The notes beneath the pieces were generated by a model. It was not told where the DNA came from, ran no database searches, and saw only the letters and a program-made list of their open reading frames with translations. The translations under genes and the position numbers were made by a program. Positions 1-6,674 of a stretch of DNA of 64,000 nucleotides are shown piece after piece (within the stretch, counting starts at the first letter, position 1; every line of letters starts with the position of its first letter). Source of the stretch: Methylosinus sp. PW1 (lineage in GTDB: Bacteria; Pseudomonadota; Alphaproteobacteria; Rhizobiales; Beijerinckiaceae); the NCBI RefSeq assembly GCF_000745215.1, contig NZ_JQNK01000009.1:620001-684000 (forward strand), in the 5' to 3' direction.

Positions 1-678
1 ATAGGCCTCCTTGCCGACGAAGACGGCGAGATAATTCGTCTCGCGCACGGACTCGCCGCGCAGGCGCTCGAGCAGCTCTTCCGGCTCGGCGAGCGAGAAG
101 TCTCCGCAGCATTGCTCTTCGAGCTCGTCCAGCTCGCTGTCCTGCTGCTCCGGGCTGGAAGCAGTGGCGAAGGCGCGCGCCAACTCGGCGCCAATGCGGC
201 CTCGCCGCCAGTAATCGCGCACCTTCGCCGACAGATGGCCGAGACGTAGTCGGTCCTTAACATAGCGCAGGCTTTTGCCGGTCTTGCGCGCGATCTGCTC
301 AGCATCGAGGAAAAAGCTCACGTGCAAGCGCACGAACTGTTCGAACTCGGAGACGGGATGAAGATCGCGGCGCTGAAGGAAGGAGATCAGGCTGACCTCG
401 GCGGCCTGCTCGTCCGAGCCCTCGAAGATTTCGCAGGGGACGGGACAATCGACGCCGATGTCGCCATGCTCGACCAGCGACGCCAACGCCTGAAAGCGCC
501 GGCCGCCGTCGAGCGCGACCGTCTTGCCGTCTTCGATCCGCAGCAGCAGCCGGTCGATGACGCCGTGCTCGCGGATGGAGGCGGCCAGCTCGGCGATCTC
601 CTCCGGCGCGGCCGGCTCGTCGCGGCGGGCGTTGAAACGCGAGACGCCCGCGATCTTGTGCAGGGGCAGCGTGTCCAT
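1..678 (-). CDS. ParB-like nuclease/partition domain protein, 3' end cut by window edge
   Basis: The 226 codons visible start MDTLPLHKIAGVSRFNARR. Residues 1-100 match the ParB N-terminal (ParB/Srx) fold, including the box LDGGRRFQAL at about 57-65. A helix-turn-helix-like segment follows at about 126-147 (DAEQIARKTGKSLRYV). The protein continues past position 1. It is the last visible gene of the leftward early operon, 2 bp after the LuxR-type gene. Phage ParB-like proteins can act in partition or as DNA-binding nucleases or regulators. No ParA is visible, so the role here is open. Confidence 0.8.
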   Translation of the reverse strand, partial: MDTLPLHKIAGVSRFNARRDEPAAPEEIAELAASIREHGVIDRLLLRIEDGKTVALDGGRRFQALASLVEHGDIGVDCPVPCEIFEGSDEQAAEVSLISFLQRRDLHPVSEFEQFVRLHVSFFLDAEQIARKTGKSLRYVKDRLRLGHLSAKVRDYWRRGRIGAELARAFATASSPEQQDSELDELEEQCCGDFSLAEPEELLERLRGESVRETNYLAVFVGKEAY

Positions 679-680
679 CG

Positions 681-989
681 TTAGACTCCGGGCTCGGCGA
701 GAAGATCGGCGGCGGAACGCAACGCAGGCGGCGCGGCGGATTCGATTATTCTCGCCGCCTCTTTGTTCAGCTCTTCGCTCAAGACGATGGAAGCGCGCGT
801 CTTGGTGATGTTTTTGCCGATCTTCAGCTTGATATGCAGGACATGCGTCTCGACCGTCCTGTTGCTGACGCCGAGAATCTCACCGATCTGCTTGTTGAGC
901 AGGCCTTTGGCCATATGGACGGCGACCTGGCGCTCGCGCGGCGTCAGCTTGTCCAGGATGCTGTCCGCGGTCGATTGTTGCGTCTCCAT
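681..989 (-). CDS. Stand-alone LuxR/GerE-type helix-turn-helix regulator
   Basis: A 102-residue protein whose residues 14-60 are a clear LuxR-family DNA-binding domain (LTPRERQVAVHMAKGL then GVSNRTVETHVLHIK). There is no receiver or autoinducer domain, so it is a minimal DNA-binding protein. The C-terminal 40 residues are Ala-rich and unassigned. It lies in the leftward early operon between a 106-residue unknown and the ParB-like gene with gaps of only 2-3 bp. It probably regulates phage or host transcription early after induction; targets are unknown. Confidence 0.8.
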   Translation of the reverse strand: METQQSTADSILDKLTPRERQVAVHMAKGLLNKQIGEILGVSNRTVETHVLHIKLKIGKNITKTRASIVLSEELNKEAARIIESAAPPALRSAADLLAEPGV

Positions 990-992
990 CGG

Positions 993-1313
993 TCAGCCCT
1001 CCATCGCTCGGGGCGCGCGGGCGGCGTCGGCGAGGGCGAGGAGCTCCTTGCCCAGGGACAGCACGGCCTCATTGCGACGCATGATCATGCGCAGGCGGGC
1101 GCGGCGCGGCAGGCGCGGCGGCGGCTCCAGCGCCGAGAGGCGCAGGATGTGAAAGCGCAGATCGTGGAGATTGCCCGCGTCGCGAGCGAGACGCGCCTCG
1201 CGCAGATCGCGCCAGAGCATATCCTCGAGCTCGATCATGGCGCCTTCGCGCGGCGCTTCCGGCAGGGGTCTGAACAGATAGGCAAGGTGAGCGGGAAAGG
1301 CGATCGGGAACAT
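993..1313 (-). CDS. Small protein of unknown function
   Basis: 106 residues starting MFPIAFPAHLAYLF. The frame is open further upstream, but this ATG lies 1 bp after the stop of the preceding gene, the tight spacing used throughout the operon. The centre is rich in Arg, Leu and acidic residues and looks helical; no catalytic motif is recognised. It belongs to the leftward early operon. Confidence 0.55.
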   Translation of the reverse strand: MFPIAFPAHLAYLFRPLPEAPREGAMIELEDMLWRDLREARLARDAGNLHDLRFHILRLSALEPPPRLPRRARLRMIMRRNEAVLSLGKELLALADAARAPRAMEG

Positions 1314-1314
1314 T

Positions 1315-1800
1315 TCAGCCTCCGAAAGAGGTGATGGCGGTGAAAGCGAGAGAGGCGACCGCGCCGAGCGCGGCGCCGAGGCAGAGGGCCAGAAGGCCGA
1401 GCGGCATGGACGCCGAAATCTCCGGCGGCGCGGCGAGCGGATCGGGATCGAAGACGAGCGGCTCCGGCTCCCTGGCGACGATGGGATCGGACATTGCGGC
1501 GGCGAGCATTTCGGCGCGCCGCAATTGCAGGCGGCGCGCGCAAATGGCGGCGGCGTGCTCGCATGCCATATCGAGATAGGACCGCACCACATGCTCGGGC
1601 CAGCCGAGCGCGGCGAGCGCCTGTGGCGACAGCTCTTCTCGCGCCTCGAAAAGAGCGGTGATGTCCTCGGCGAGGCGACAGGTGACGAGCAGAGGATCGA
1701 CCATTTCCGCGCGCGTCTGCGGCCAGCGCGCCGCGTTCCAAAGCTCCGCGAGAGAGGCTGGTCCGAGCGTGAGGGCCGAGGCGCGCGCGGCGTCGATCAT
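1315..1800 (-). CDS. C-terminally anchored membrane protein, leftward early operon
   Basis: 161 residues. A soluble N-terminal portion has Cys/His-containing helices (MACEHAAAICARR at about 77-89). A single hydrophobic segment near the end (LGLLALCLGAALGAVASLAF, about 134-153) suggests a tail anchor. The start overlaps the stop of the KGG gene by ATGA, typical of translational coupling. Function unknown. Confidence 0.7.
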   Translation of the reverse strand: MIDAARASALTLGPASLAELWNAARWPQTRAEMVDPLLVTCRLAEDITALFEAREELSPQALAALGWPEHVVRSYLDMACEHAAAICARRLQLRRAEMLAAAMSDPIVAREPEPLVFDPDPLAAPPEISASMPLGLLALCLGAALGAVASLAFTAITSFGG

Positions 1801-2084
1801 GCGCTGCGGCTCACCTTCTTGTGGCTGGCGAAGCCGCCCTTGCGGCCGGCGGCGGAGGCGAGCGCCGGATCGCGCGAGAAGCTGCGCTTCTCCGGCGCGA
1901 CCGAGGTTCCGCCCTTGCGGCCGGCGGAAGCGGCGAGATCGGGATTTTGCGAGAAGCTCCTCTTCTCGGCGGGAACAGCGCAGCCGCCGCGACGGGCGAT
2001 CTCGCGCTGCTTGTCAGGATCTACCGAGGCGAAGCCGCGGCGGGATTTGGCGGGGGATGAGGGAAATTCGTCCGAGCAGCGCAT
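1797..2084 (-). CDS. KGG-repeat stress-induced-type protein, first gene of the leftward operon
   Basis: 95 residues built from three similar units ending GG: one degenerate (SRRGFASVDPDK...ARRGG) and two near-identical (EKRSFSxxPxLAxxAGRKGG). This is the KGG repeat of stress-induced proteins such as E. coli YmdF/YciG. The ATG at 2084 is preferred to the in-frame ATG at 2096 because GGAG lies 7 bases upstream of it. The gene is first behind the repressed promoter at 2118-2145, so it should be made on induction. Its role in a phage is unknown. Confidence 0.75.
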   Translation of the reverse strand: MRCSDEFPSSPAKSRRGFASVDPDKQREIARRGGCAVPAEKRSFSQNPDLAASAGRKGGTSVAPEKRSFSRDPALASAAGRKGGFASHKKVSRSA

Positions 2085-2117
2085 TTGAAACTCCATCGCG
2101 GTGGTGCGATGGAGGGA

Positions 2118-2145
2118 AGGCTAACGTATAAAAATACGCTGTCAA
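2118..2145 (-). promoter_or_regulatory. Leftward early promoter with operator in the spacer
   Basis: Read on the minus strand: TTGACA (2145-2140), a 16-bp spacer, then TAGCCT (2123-2118). The spacer holds the palindrome CGTAT-N4-ATACG. The rightward promoter at 3486-3513 has the same spacing and the same -10, which supports both. Predicted transcription start is near 2111, about 27 bases before the KGG start codon. Confidence 0.7.
2125..2138. promoter_or_regulatory. Repressor operator (leftward promoter)
   Basis: CGTATAAAAATACG, perfect 5-bp arms around AAAA. It is identical to the operator at 3493-3506 and lies in the spacer of the leftward promoter. The likely binder is the LexA-like repressor at 2750-3442. 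Confidence 0.7.
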
Positions 2146-2152
2146 GCGATAA

Positions 2153-2166
2153 CGTATTTTTATATG
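2153..2166. promoter_or_regulatory. Second, imperfect left operator
   Basis: CGTATTTTTATATG has one perfect arm and one with a single change (ATATG for ATACG). Its centre is 28 bp from the perfect site, so cooperative repressor binding is plausible. It overlaps an in-frame ATG at 2164, which argues that the gene to the right starts later. Confidence 0.5.
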
Positions 2167-2226
2167 GTTTCGGAGCCGCCCGCTCTCATGCAGATTCCAT
2201 CGCGCATCGTGACGACGAGGCGCGTG

Positions 2227-2745
2227 ATGAAAAAGTCGATATTGATTGTCTTGGCGATTGCGGCGATCTCCACATTGTTTTGGAAGCCTGCGAAAACGAC
2301 GACGGCGGAGTCTGATTTCGTCGAGAGGGTCGCCGATCGAACCGATGATCTGCTCGACGCCGCCGACGCAGACGTCGTGAGGCTGGAGGGCGACGATCTC
2401 GCGGTTCAGACACGGCGGTGGGCGGGGAAGATCGTCAGCGCTCGCATGAGCTGCTTTTACGCGGATGTGGGCGATTATCGCTGCTTGGCCGGGCCGGCGC
2501 GCGTCGATTTCACAATGATCATGCCCGAAGCCGCCGCTGGGGCGCTGCGTCGGGACTGCGATCGAATTCGGCGGCTCGATAGCTCGGCGTGCCGCAAGAC
2601 GATCCGGTTCGTCTATTCGGCCATGCGCCATGTTGTGAAGGACGACGGATCGACCGCGATTATGGTCGAAGCGAAAGACGCATTCGGCGTCGATCCTGAA
2701 TATCGAGGATTTGGAAGAAGGCTATATCGGAAACGCATGGAATGA
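2227..2745 (+). CDS. Membrane-anchored or exported small protein beside the repressor
   Basis: 172 residues from ATG 2227 (MKKSILIVLAIAAISTLFW), a positive start then a hydrophobic stretch of about 15 residues: a signal anchor or signal peptide. The remainder is soluble with four Cys residues. An in-frame ATG at 2164 would lie inside an operator, so the later start is preferred. It converges on the repressor gene with 4 bp between stops. Its place next to the immunity region suits a lysogenic-conversion or exclusion gene, but no family is recognised. Confidence 0.55.
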   Translation: MKKSILIVLAIAAISTLFWKPAKTTTAESDFVERVADRTDDLLDAADADVVRLEGDDLAVQTRRWAGKIVSARMSCFYADVGDYRCLAGPARVDFTMIMPEAAAGALRRDCDRIRRLDSSACRKTIRFVYSAMRHVVKDDGSTAIMVEAKDAFGVDPEYRGFGRRLYRKRME

Positions 2746-2749
2746 GTTT

Positions 2750-3442
2750 TCAAACTCCGAAAAGCTCATTCATGGTGAGAACCTTATGCAAGGCGTAGAT
2801 GGTGCTTTTCTTGTATTTCAATTCCGCTATCGGGTTGAACTGATGCGCGACGATTTCGTCTTTTGTTTCTCGCACAAAGGTTTTGATATAGGCCTCGATC
2901 GGCGCGCCCGGCCGAAGCTGAATTTGAATAATCACAGAATCGCCCGGCTTGCACATGCGATGTGGATGCACGAACCGCAAATCGCCCGGATTGTGCAAGG
3001 GGATCATTGATTTACTGACGACGTAGATGGCGTAAGCATCGTCGACGCCTTCGAGGGCCGGAGGCCTATGGACATATTCGATCACGTTCGGAGAAATCTC
3101 GAAACCATTGAGAGCCGATCCCGCCGCGGTTCCGCGGACCGGAATATCTTTTCGCCGCGGAGCGCCTCTTCGGCGCATTTCTACGGGCTTGATATCTTTT
3201 TCGACGGTCGCCGTCTGCGGCGCGCCTGGCGACACCAGGAAATCCTCCACCTTGCACTCCAGGAGCTTCGCGACCTTGCTCAGGGAAGCAATGCTCGGGC
3301 CGGTCGCAGAATTCTTGTGCTTGGTCAGCGTCGTATCCGATAGCCCAGCGGCGACCGCCGCCGAGGTCAGGGAATGGCCCTTCGCCTCGGCGCGTCGCTT
3401 GATCTCCGCGATGATCGGATTGGTGATTCCGTCCATGTCCAT
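2750..3442 (-). CDS. LexA/CI-like prophage repressor (HTH plus S24 peptidase)
   Basis: 230 residues. An HTH domain covers about 8-66 (SLTSAAVAAGLSDTTLTKHK). A linker leads to an S24 self-cleaving domain at about 100-225. Candidate catalytic residues are Ser145 in VSKSM and Lys187 in YIKTF; a probable cleavage site is Ala-Gly at 107-108. It should hold the lytic promoters off and be cleaved through RecA during DNA damage. An operator 7 bp upstream of its start codon (3449-3462) suggests autoregulation. All four CGTAT-N4-ATACG sites flank this gene. Confidence 0.92.
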   Translation of the reverse strand: MDMDGITNPIIAEIKRRAEAKGHSLTSAAVAAGLSDTTLTKHKNSATGPSIASLSKVAKLLECKVEDFLVSPGAPQTATVEKDIKPVEMRRRGAPRRKDIPVRGTAAGSALNGFEISPNVIEYVHRPPALEGVDDAYAIYVVSKSMIPLHNPGDLRFVHPHRMCKPGDSVIIQIQLRPGAPIEAYIKTFVRETKDEIVAHQFNPIAELKYKKSTIYALHKVLTMNELFGV

Positions 3443-3448
3443 TTATCG

Positions 3449-3462
3449 CGTATTCCGATACG
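3449..3462. promoter_or_regulatory. Operator at the repressor start
   Basis: CGTATTCCGATACG: the same 5-bp arms as the other operators with a different central tetranucleotide. It lies just upstream of the repressor start codon, fitting negative autoregulation. Confidence 0.6.
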
Positions 3463-3485
3463 CACAGCGACCAGAGAAATTTACG

Positions 3486-3513
3486 TTGACGGCGTATAAA
3501 AATACGCTAGCCT
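3486..3513 (+). promoter_or_regulatory. Rightward early promoter with operator in the spacer
   Basis: TTGACG (3486-3491), a 16-bp spacer, and TAGCCT (3508-3513), mirroring the leftward promoter. Transcription would start near 3520, at or next to the ATG at 3522, so the first gene may be translated from a leaderless message. Confidence 0.65.
3493..3506. promoter_or_regulatory. Repressor operator (rightward promoter)
   Basis: CGTATAAAAATACG, identical to the site at 2125-2138 and placed the same way between -35 and -10. Repressor bound here would block RNA polymerase directly. Confidence 0.7.
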
Positions 3514-3521
3514 CATGACCC

Positions 3522-3776
3522 ATGAGCATCGAACACCTCCTCCGCGTCATCGACGCCTATTGCGCTGCGACTGGCCTCGCCGAGGCGACCGTCTCAGCAA
3601 AATTCCTGAGCAAAGGCACGCGGGCCGGAGAGCTTCGTAAGGGGAGCGACATGGGCGCGCGCACAATTCAGCGCGCCATCTCGTCGTTTTCCGATAGCTG
3701 GCCCGCCGGCGCGGCGTGGCCGGAGGACGTCTCGCGGCCGATCGCCAATCTCCAATCCGAAGGAGCTGACGCATGA
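3522..3776 (+). CDS. First gene of rightward early operon, small unknown protein
   Basis: 84 residues starting MSIEHLLRVIDAYCAATGLA. The sequence AEATVSAKFLSKGTRAGELR resembles a short helix-turn-helix and is followed by a charged region. The position right behind the rightward promoter is where lambdoid phages place Cro-like or excisionase-like genes. That role is inferred from position, not from a recognised family. Confidence 0.6.
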   Translation: MSIEHLLRVIDAYCAATGLAEATVSAKFLSKGTRAGELRKGSDMGARTIQRAISSFSDSWPAGAAWPEDVSRPIANLQSEGADA

Positions 3777-3862
3777 GCGCGCGCCTCGTCGATCTCCTCG
3801 CCTTTCTCGCCGCCTGCGCGGACGCGATCGTCGCCGACGATCTCGAAGGACTGCGCTCGTGA
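3773..3862 (+). CDS. 29-residue peptide, coupled
   Basis: MSARLVDLLAFLAACADAIV and nine more residues. It overlaps the previous stop by ATGA and the next GTG start by a few bases, so it sits exactly in a chain of coupled genes. It is hydrophobic and could be a short membrane peptide or just a coupling ORF. Confidence 0.4.
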   Translation: MSARLVDLLAFLAACADAIVADDLEGLRS

Positions 3863-4221
3863 GCGGGCGCGTCGCCGCGCGGACGGCGAAGCTGAGGACG
3901 CTGATCTCCGTCGGCCCCTGGCGCAATTGCGAGACCGGCGAGGAGACGGGCGATCTCGTCATTCTCTTCGAGGTGGACGGCAAGATCGGGCGCATGCGGC
4001 TCGGCGATTCCTGCGCCGCGACGCTCGCCGACGCCATCGGACCGGTGCGCGCGGCGATCGCCGAGAGGCGCAAGCGCGCCGCCGAGACGGCGGAAAAATC
4101 GAAGCTTCGCGCGGCCAGTGGAGCGGCGCGCGCGGATGGCGGGCGAGATCGCAGCGATCTTGCGCCCGCCCCTCCCCCGGCCCGCGGGGATACGTCCCCG
4201 CGGGCATGCGCAGAGGGATGA
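3859..4221 (+). CDS. Unknown early protein, GTG start
   Basis: 120 residues from GTG, overlapping the preceding stop. Residues 10-60 look like a compact beta-rich domain (DLVILFEVDGKIGRMRLGD), then a charged helix, then a low-complexity Pro/Ala tail. The 3' end contains a perfect 10-bp inverted repeat (4180-4205) that leads into the structured non-coding stretch. Function unknown. Confidence 0.6.
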   Translation: MSGRVAARTAKLRTLISVGPWRNCETGEETGDLVILFEVDGKIGRMRLGDSCAATLADAIGPVRAAIAERRKRAAETAEKSKLRAASGAARADGGRDRSDLAPAPPPARGDTSPRACAEG

Positions 4222-4495
4222 ATTTGCGCGAGAGCGCGAAGAGGTGCGCCGAACGCCGGACTTCGGTCCGCCGGCTACCCGGTCCCCGCCCGAAGGCGTC
4301 CTTCGATGCTTCGGGAAAAGGGGTCGCCAGCCGCTCCGGCGGCAACCGTATTAGGCCGCGGTGGCACCGGCTCAATTCGCGCGAGAGCGCGTCCTGAAAG
4401 GTGGGCGGATTTGATCGTGGCTGCAACGCCTTTGTCTCGTGGAGCAACGATCCGACCGCTGGGGCCGGCCTGCTGAGCCGGCCCCGGACGGTCGT
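4222..4495 (+). ncRNA. Candidate structured RNA, no gene seen up to 4617
   Basis: A gap of about 400 bases in an otherwise gap-free operon. It can form several hairpins: a 7-bp stem with a GAGA tetraloop (4223-4240), CGGAC-TTCG-GTCCG (4257-4270), a nested helix CCCC/CCCGAAG with CTTCGGG/GGGG (4284-4323), a second GAGA hairpin (4378-4391), and GACCG plus GGGGCCGGC pairing with their complements (4454-4493). GNRA and UUCG loops are typical of real RNA structure. The two GAGA hairpins share AATTYGCGCGAGAGCGCG. Reading frames here lack ribosome sites. GC-rich DNA gives chance hairpins, so this is a candidate only. Confidence 0.4.
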
Positions 4496-4617
4496 AAAGA
4501 GAAACATCAGCTTCGCCGCCTGTGCTTGGCGGCCTCGCGGCGAAGCGGAAGGTGCAAGGTCTCGTCTCATCTCCATCGTGCTCTCTCCTCATGACAAGGA
4601 GTGGAGCACGGATCGGA

Positions 4618-4995
4618 ATGATGAAACATCATCTGGCGGATGATAAAATGTCAGTCGTCGCATTGGACGAGGCGGCCCGCAGATGGGCCGGCGAGCTGGA
4701 AGAGAGAGAGGCGCGACGCTCCGGCGTCTCGCGTCTGCAAGCGCGGCGCATCGTCGCCCGGCGCACGGGGCTCGCGCCCGGCACGCTCGAGAATATCAAA
4801 AATCGCCGGACCAAGGGCGTGCGCGGCTGGGTGCTCGGCGTTCTTCAGGCTGCCTATGTCCGAGAGATTGAGAATGAAATCGCCCGCCTCTCCCACGAAC
4901 TGGACATGGTTCGCCTCGGCGTCCTGGCGTCTGATGGCGACGAAATTCTCGAAATGGAAGCGCAGCGCGCGGCGCTACGCGAGCTGGTGGGCTGA
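4618..4995 (+). CDS. Unknown early protein with helical DNA-binding-like N-terminus
   Basis: 125 residues from ATG 4618; ATGs at 4591, 4621 and 4648 are alternatives. A basic helical region (SGVSRLQARRIVARRTGLAP, then LENIKNRR) resembles a helix-turn-helix, and the C-terminal third is a probable coiled coil (REIENEIARLSHELDMV). The AAGGAG at 4595 is rather far from the chosen start. It lies 3 bp before the gcrA homologue, so the two are probably made together. Confidence 0.65.
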   Translation: MMKHHLADDKMSVVALDEAARRWAGELEEREARRSGVSRLQARRIVARRTGLAPGTLENIKNRRTKGVRGWVLGVLQAAYVREIENEIARLSHELDMVRLGVLASDGDEILEMEAQRAALRELVG

Positions 4996-4998
4996 GCG

Positions 4999-5554
4999 AT
5001 GGCGGAAGCGGCGCTCGCGCAACCCCGATCGAAATGGCTCGCGCATGACGAGACGCTGAAGCGGCTCTGGCTCGACGGCGTTCCGGCGTCCGAGATCGCG
5101 GCGCGGCTCGGCTCGGGCATTTCCAAGAATGGCGTCATCGGGCGGCTGCGAGATATCGGCCTCATCGGCAAGGGCGTCGGCCGCGCCACGCGATCGAAAC
5201 TAGCGCGCGTGAAGGCGACGAAGGCCCCTACCCCCCCCCTCGGCCGAGCCGAAGGAATTGGCCATAGCGCCGGCTCTAGCGCCGGAGCCGAAGGCGGAAT
5301 GGCCGTTTGCAGAGGCGGTCGCGGAGGCGCGCGAGATCATCGCAGCGGCGCACGCGGAGCCAACGATCGCCAGCGCTGGAATTTCCATTCTGCAGCTGCG
5401 CAACGGGCTCTGCCGCTATCCGCTGGGCGATCCGCGCGCCGAGGATTTTTGCTATTGCGGCGCGCCGACGCGTCGCCCGCTCTATTGCGAGGCGCATCAT
5501 GCGATCAGCTTCCGGCCGCCGGAGCCGCGCAAGTCCCGCGGCAAAGGGCGGTGA
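4999..5554 (+). pseudogene. GcrA-family regulator interrupted by a 1-nt frameshift at a C9 tract
   Basis: The N-terminal half in one frame (KRLWLDGVPASEIAARLGSG, then NGVIGRLRDIGL) is the GcrA DNA-binding region. The C-terminal half in the next frame (LCRYPLGDPRAEDFCYCGAP, then YCEAHHAISF) is the GcrA sigma-70-binding region. The frames part at nine C residues (5231-5239); removing one C gives a single 184-residue GcrA-like protein. In alphaproteobacteria GcrA joins RNA polymerase to promoters with methylated GANTC. The break could be real, phase-variable, or a sequencing error in a homopolymer. Confidence 0.8.
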
Positions 5555-5558
5555 TCCG

Positions 5559-5777
5559 ATGAGCGATCTCTTCGGCTCCTCTCCATCGGCCGCGCCGTCG
5601 CAGGATCCTCCGGCGCCGTCGTCACGCGGCGGCGTCGTCATCGTCGACGGTCGCGCGCGCATTCTGCATCGCTGCTTCGTCTGCGACGACGCGCTCGCGC
5701 CATTTGGGCGCGGCTCGCCGTTTCGTCCCGAAGAAATGATTTGGGCGTGCCGCGCGCATAGGGGAGAACTCGGATGA
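5559..5777 (+). CDS. Small putative zinc-ribbon protein
   Basis: 72 residues starting MSDLFGSSPSAAPSQD. CFVC and WACRAH supply a plausible CxxC...CxxH metal site. It starts 4 bp after the gcrA homologue and overlaps the next gene by ATGA. Probably a small nucleic-acid or protein-binding early protein. Confidence 0.65.
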   Translation: MSDLFGSSPSAAPSQDPPAPSSRGGVVIVDGRARILHRCFVCDDALAPFGRGSPFRPEEMIWACRAHRGELG

Positions 5778-5998
5778 GCAGCCTGCAGAAAGCGAGAAAT
5801 TGCTCGGAGCGCGAATGGCTATCGCGAATGTTCGAGGAAGGATGGCTCTTCGTCCGCGATGTGGCGTCGCATCATGAGCTGCGCAAAGCGCTCGCCGAGC
5901 TGCGCGCCGATGGCCGCGAGATTTTGACCTATCTGCGCGACAGCGGCCGCACGGCCATTCTCGCCAAGCGCGCCCGGGCATCCGGGAGGCGAGCATGA
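5774..5998 (+). CDS. Small unknown early protein
   Basis: 74 residues, mostly charged helix (REWLSRMFEEGWLFVRDVAS). Coupled on both sides by 4-base overlaps (ATGA). No family recognised. Confidence 0.6.
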   Translation: MSSLQKARNCSEREWLSRMFEEGWLFVRDVASHHELRKALAELRADGREILTYLRDSGRTAILAKRARASGRRA

Positions 5999-6474
5999 AA
6001 TTCGACGAGATCGGCGCTCTCGCCGGGCGCCTCGCTGTCGGCGCTCCCCTCTCTCAGGAAGAAATAGAGGCGTTTCGTCTCTGTCTCATCGATAGCGGCT
6101 GGTGCGATTCGACTTCGGCGCGCCTCTATATGTCCATTGCCGCGGGAATTATCGCGCGGCTCACCGAGGCGCCGCAGCGTCTGCCCGATCGTCGCGCGGG
6201 CGAATCGTTCGAATTCGAGTTCGAAGGCACGCAATTTTCTTGCACGCTCGGGTTTTATTCCGACGGCCGCCTCGGCGAGATATTTCTCAATGGGCTGAAG
6301 CTCGATAATGCGCAGGACATTTATGCGCGCGATCTCGGCATAGCGCTCTCGATCGGGCTGCGTCATCGCGCGCCTTTCGATCTGCTGCGCAAGGCGATGA
6401 CGCGCGCGGCCGGCGGCAAGCCGCAGGGCCTCGGCGGCTTCATTCTCGATCTCATCGCGGAGCATCAGCAATGA
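5995..6474 (+). CDS. TSCPD-domain protein related to the tail of B12-dependent ribonucleotide reductase
   Basis: 159 residues. From about 75 to 150 it has the TSCPD pattern seen at the C-terminus of NrdJ-type reductases and in free-standing phage proteins: FSCTLGFYSDGRLGEIFLNG, then ALSIGLRHRAPFDLLRKAMT, then PQGLGGFILDLI. There is no reductase catalytic domain. The function of the lone domain is not established. Coupled to both neighbours by ATGA. Confidence 0.75.
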   Translation: MKFDEIGALAGRLAVGAPLSQEEIEAFRLCLIDSGWCDSTSARLYMSIAAGIIARLTEAPQRLPDRRAGESFEFEFEGTQFSCTLGFYSDGRLGEIFLNGLKLDNAQDIYARDLGIALSIGLRHRAPFDLLRKAMTRAAGGKPQGLGGFILDLIAEHQQ

Positions 6475-6674
6475 GCAGCCGCAGCGGCGCGAGACAGCTG
6501 AAGGCCGATCTGGCGCGCGCCTGGATCGAAGTGCCGCGCTGGGTGCCGCAGCGCTGGGAGCTCGATTATCTCGCCATCGCCGAGCGCGAAGGCGAAGAGG
6601 CCGCCGCCGCTATGCGCCGCCGCCTGCGCGCCGCCGCTCCGGCCTGCCAGAATGGGGCGCGCCATGGGCGATGA
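6471..6674 (+). CDS. Small unknown early protein
   Basis: 67 residues, helical and charged (LKADLARAWIEVPRWVPQRW). Overlaps the gene before (ATGA) and the helicase-methyltransferase start by 11 bases. Confidence 0.55.
   Translation: MSSRSGARQLKADLARAWIEVPRWVPQRWELDYLAIAEREGEEAAAAMRRRLRAAAPACQNGARHGR

Noticed and set aside
4180..4205. Perfect 10-bp hairpin near the end of the 3859-4221 gene as an intrinsic terminator
   Set aside because: It lies inside coding sequence and has no T-run; operon genes continue after it.
4401..4643. 80-codon frame in the early non-coding stretch
   Set aside because: Weak GTG start, no ribosome site, composition unlike neighbours, and overlap with a better gene.
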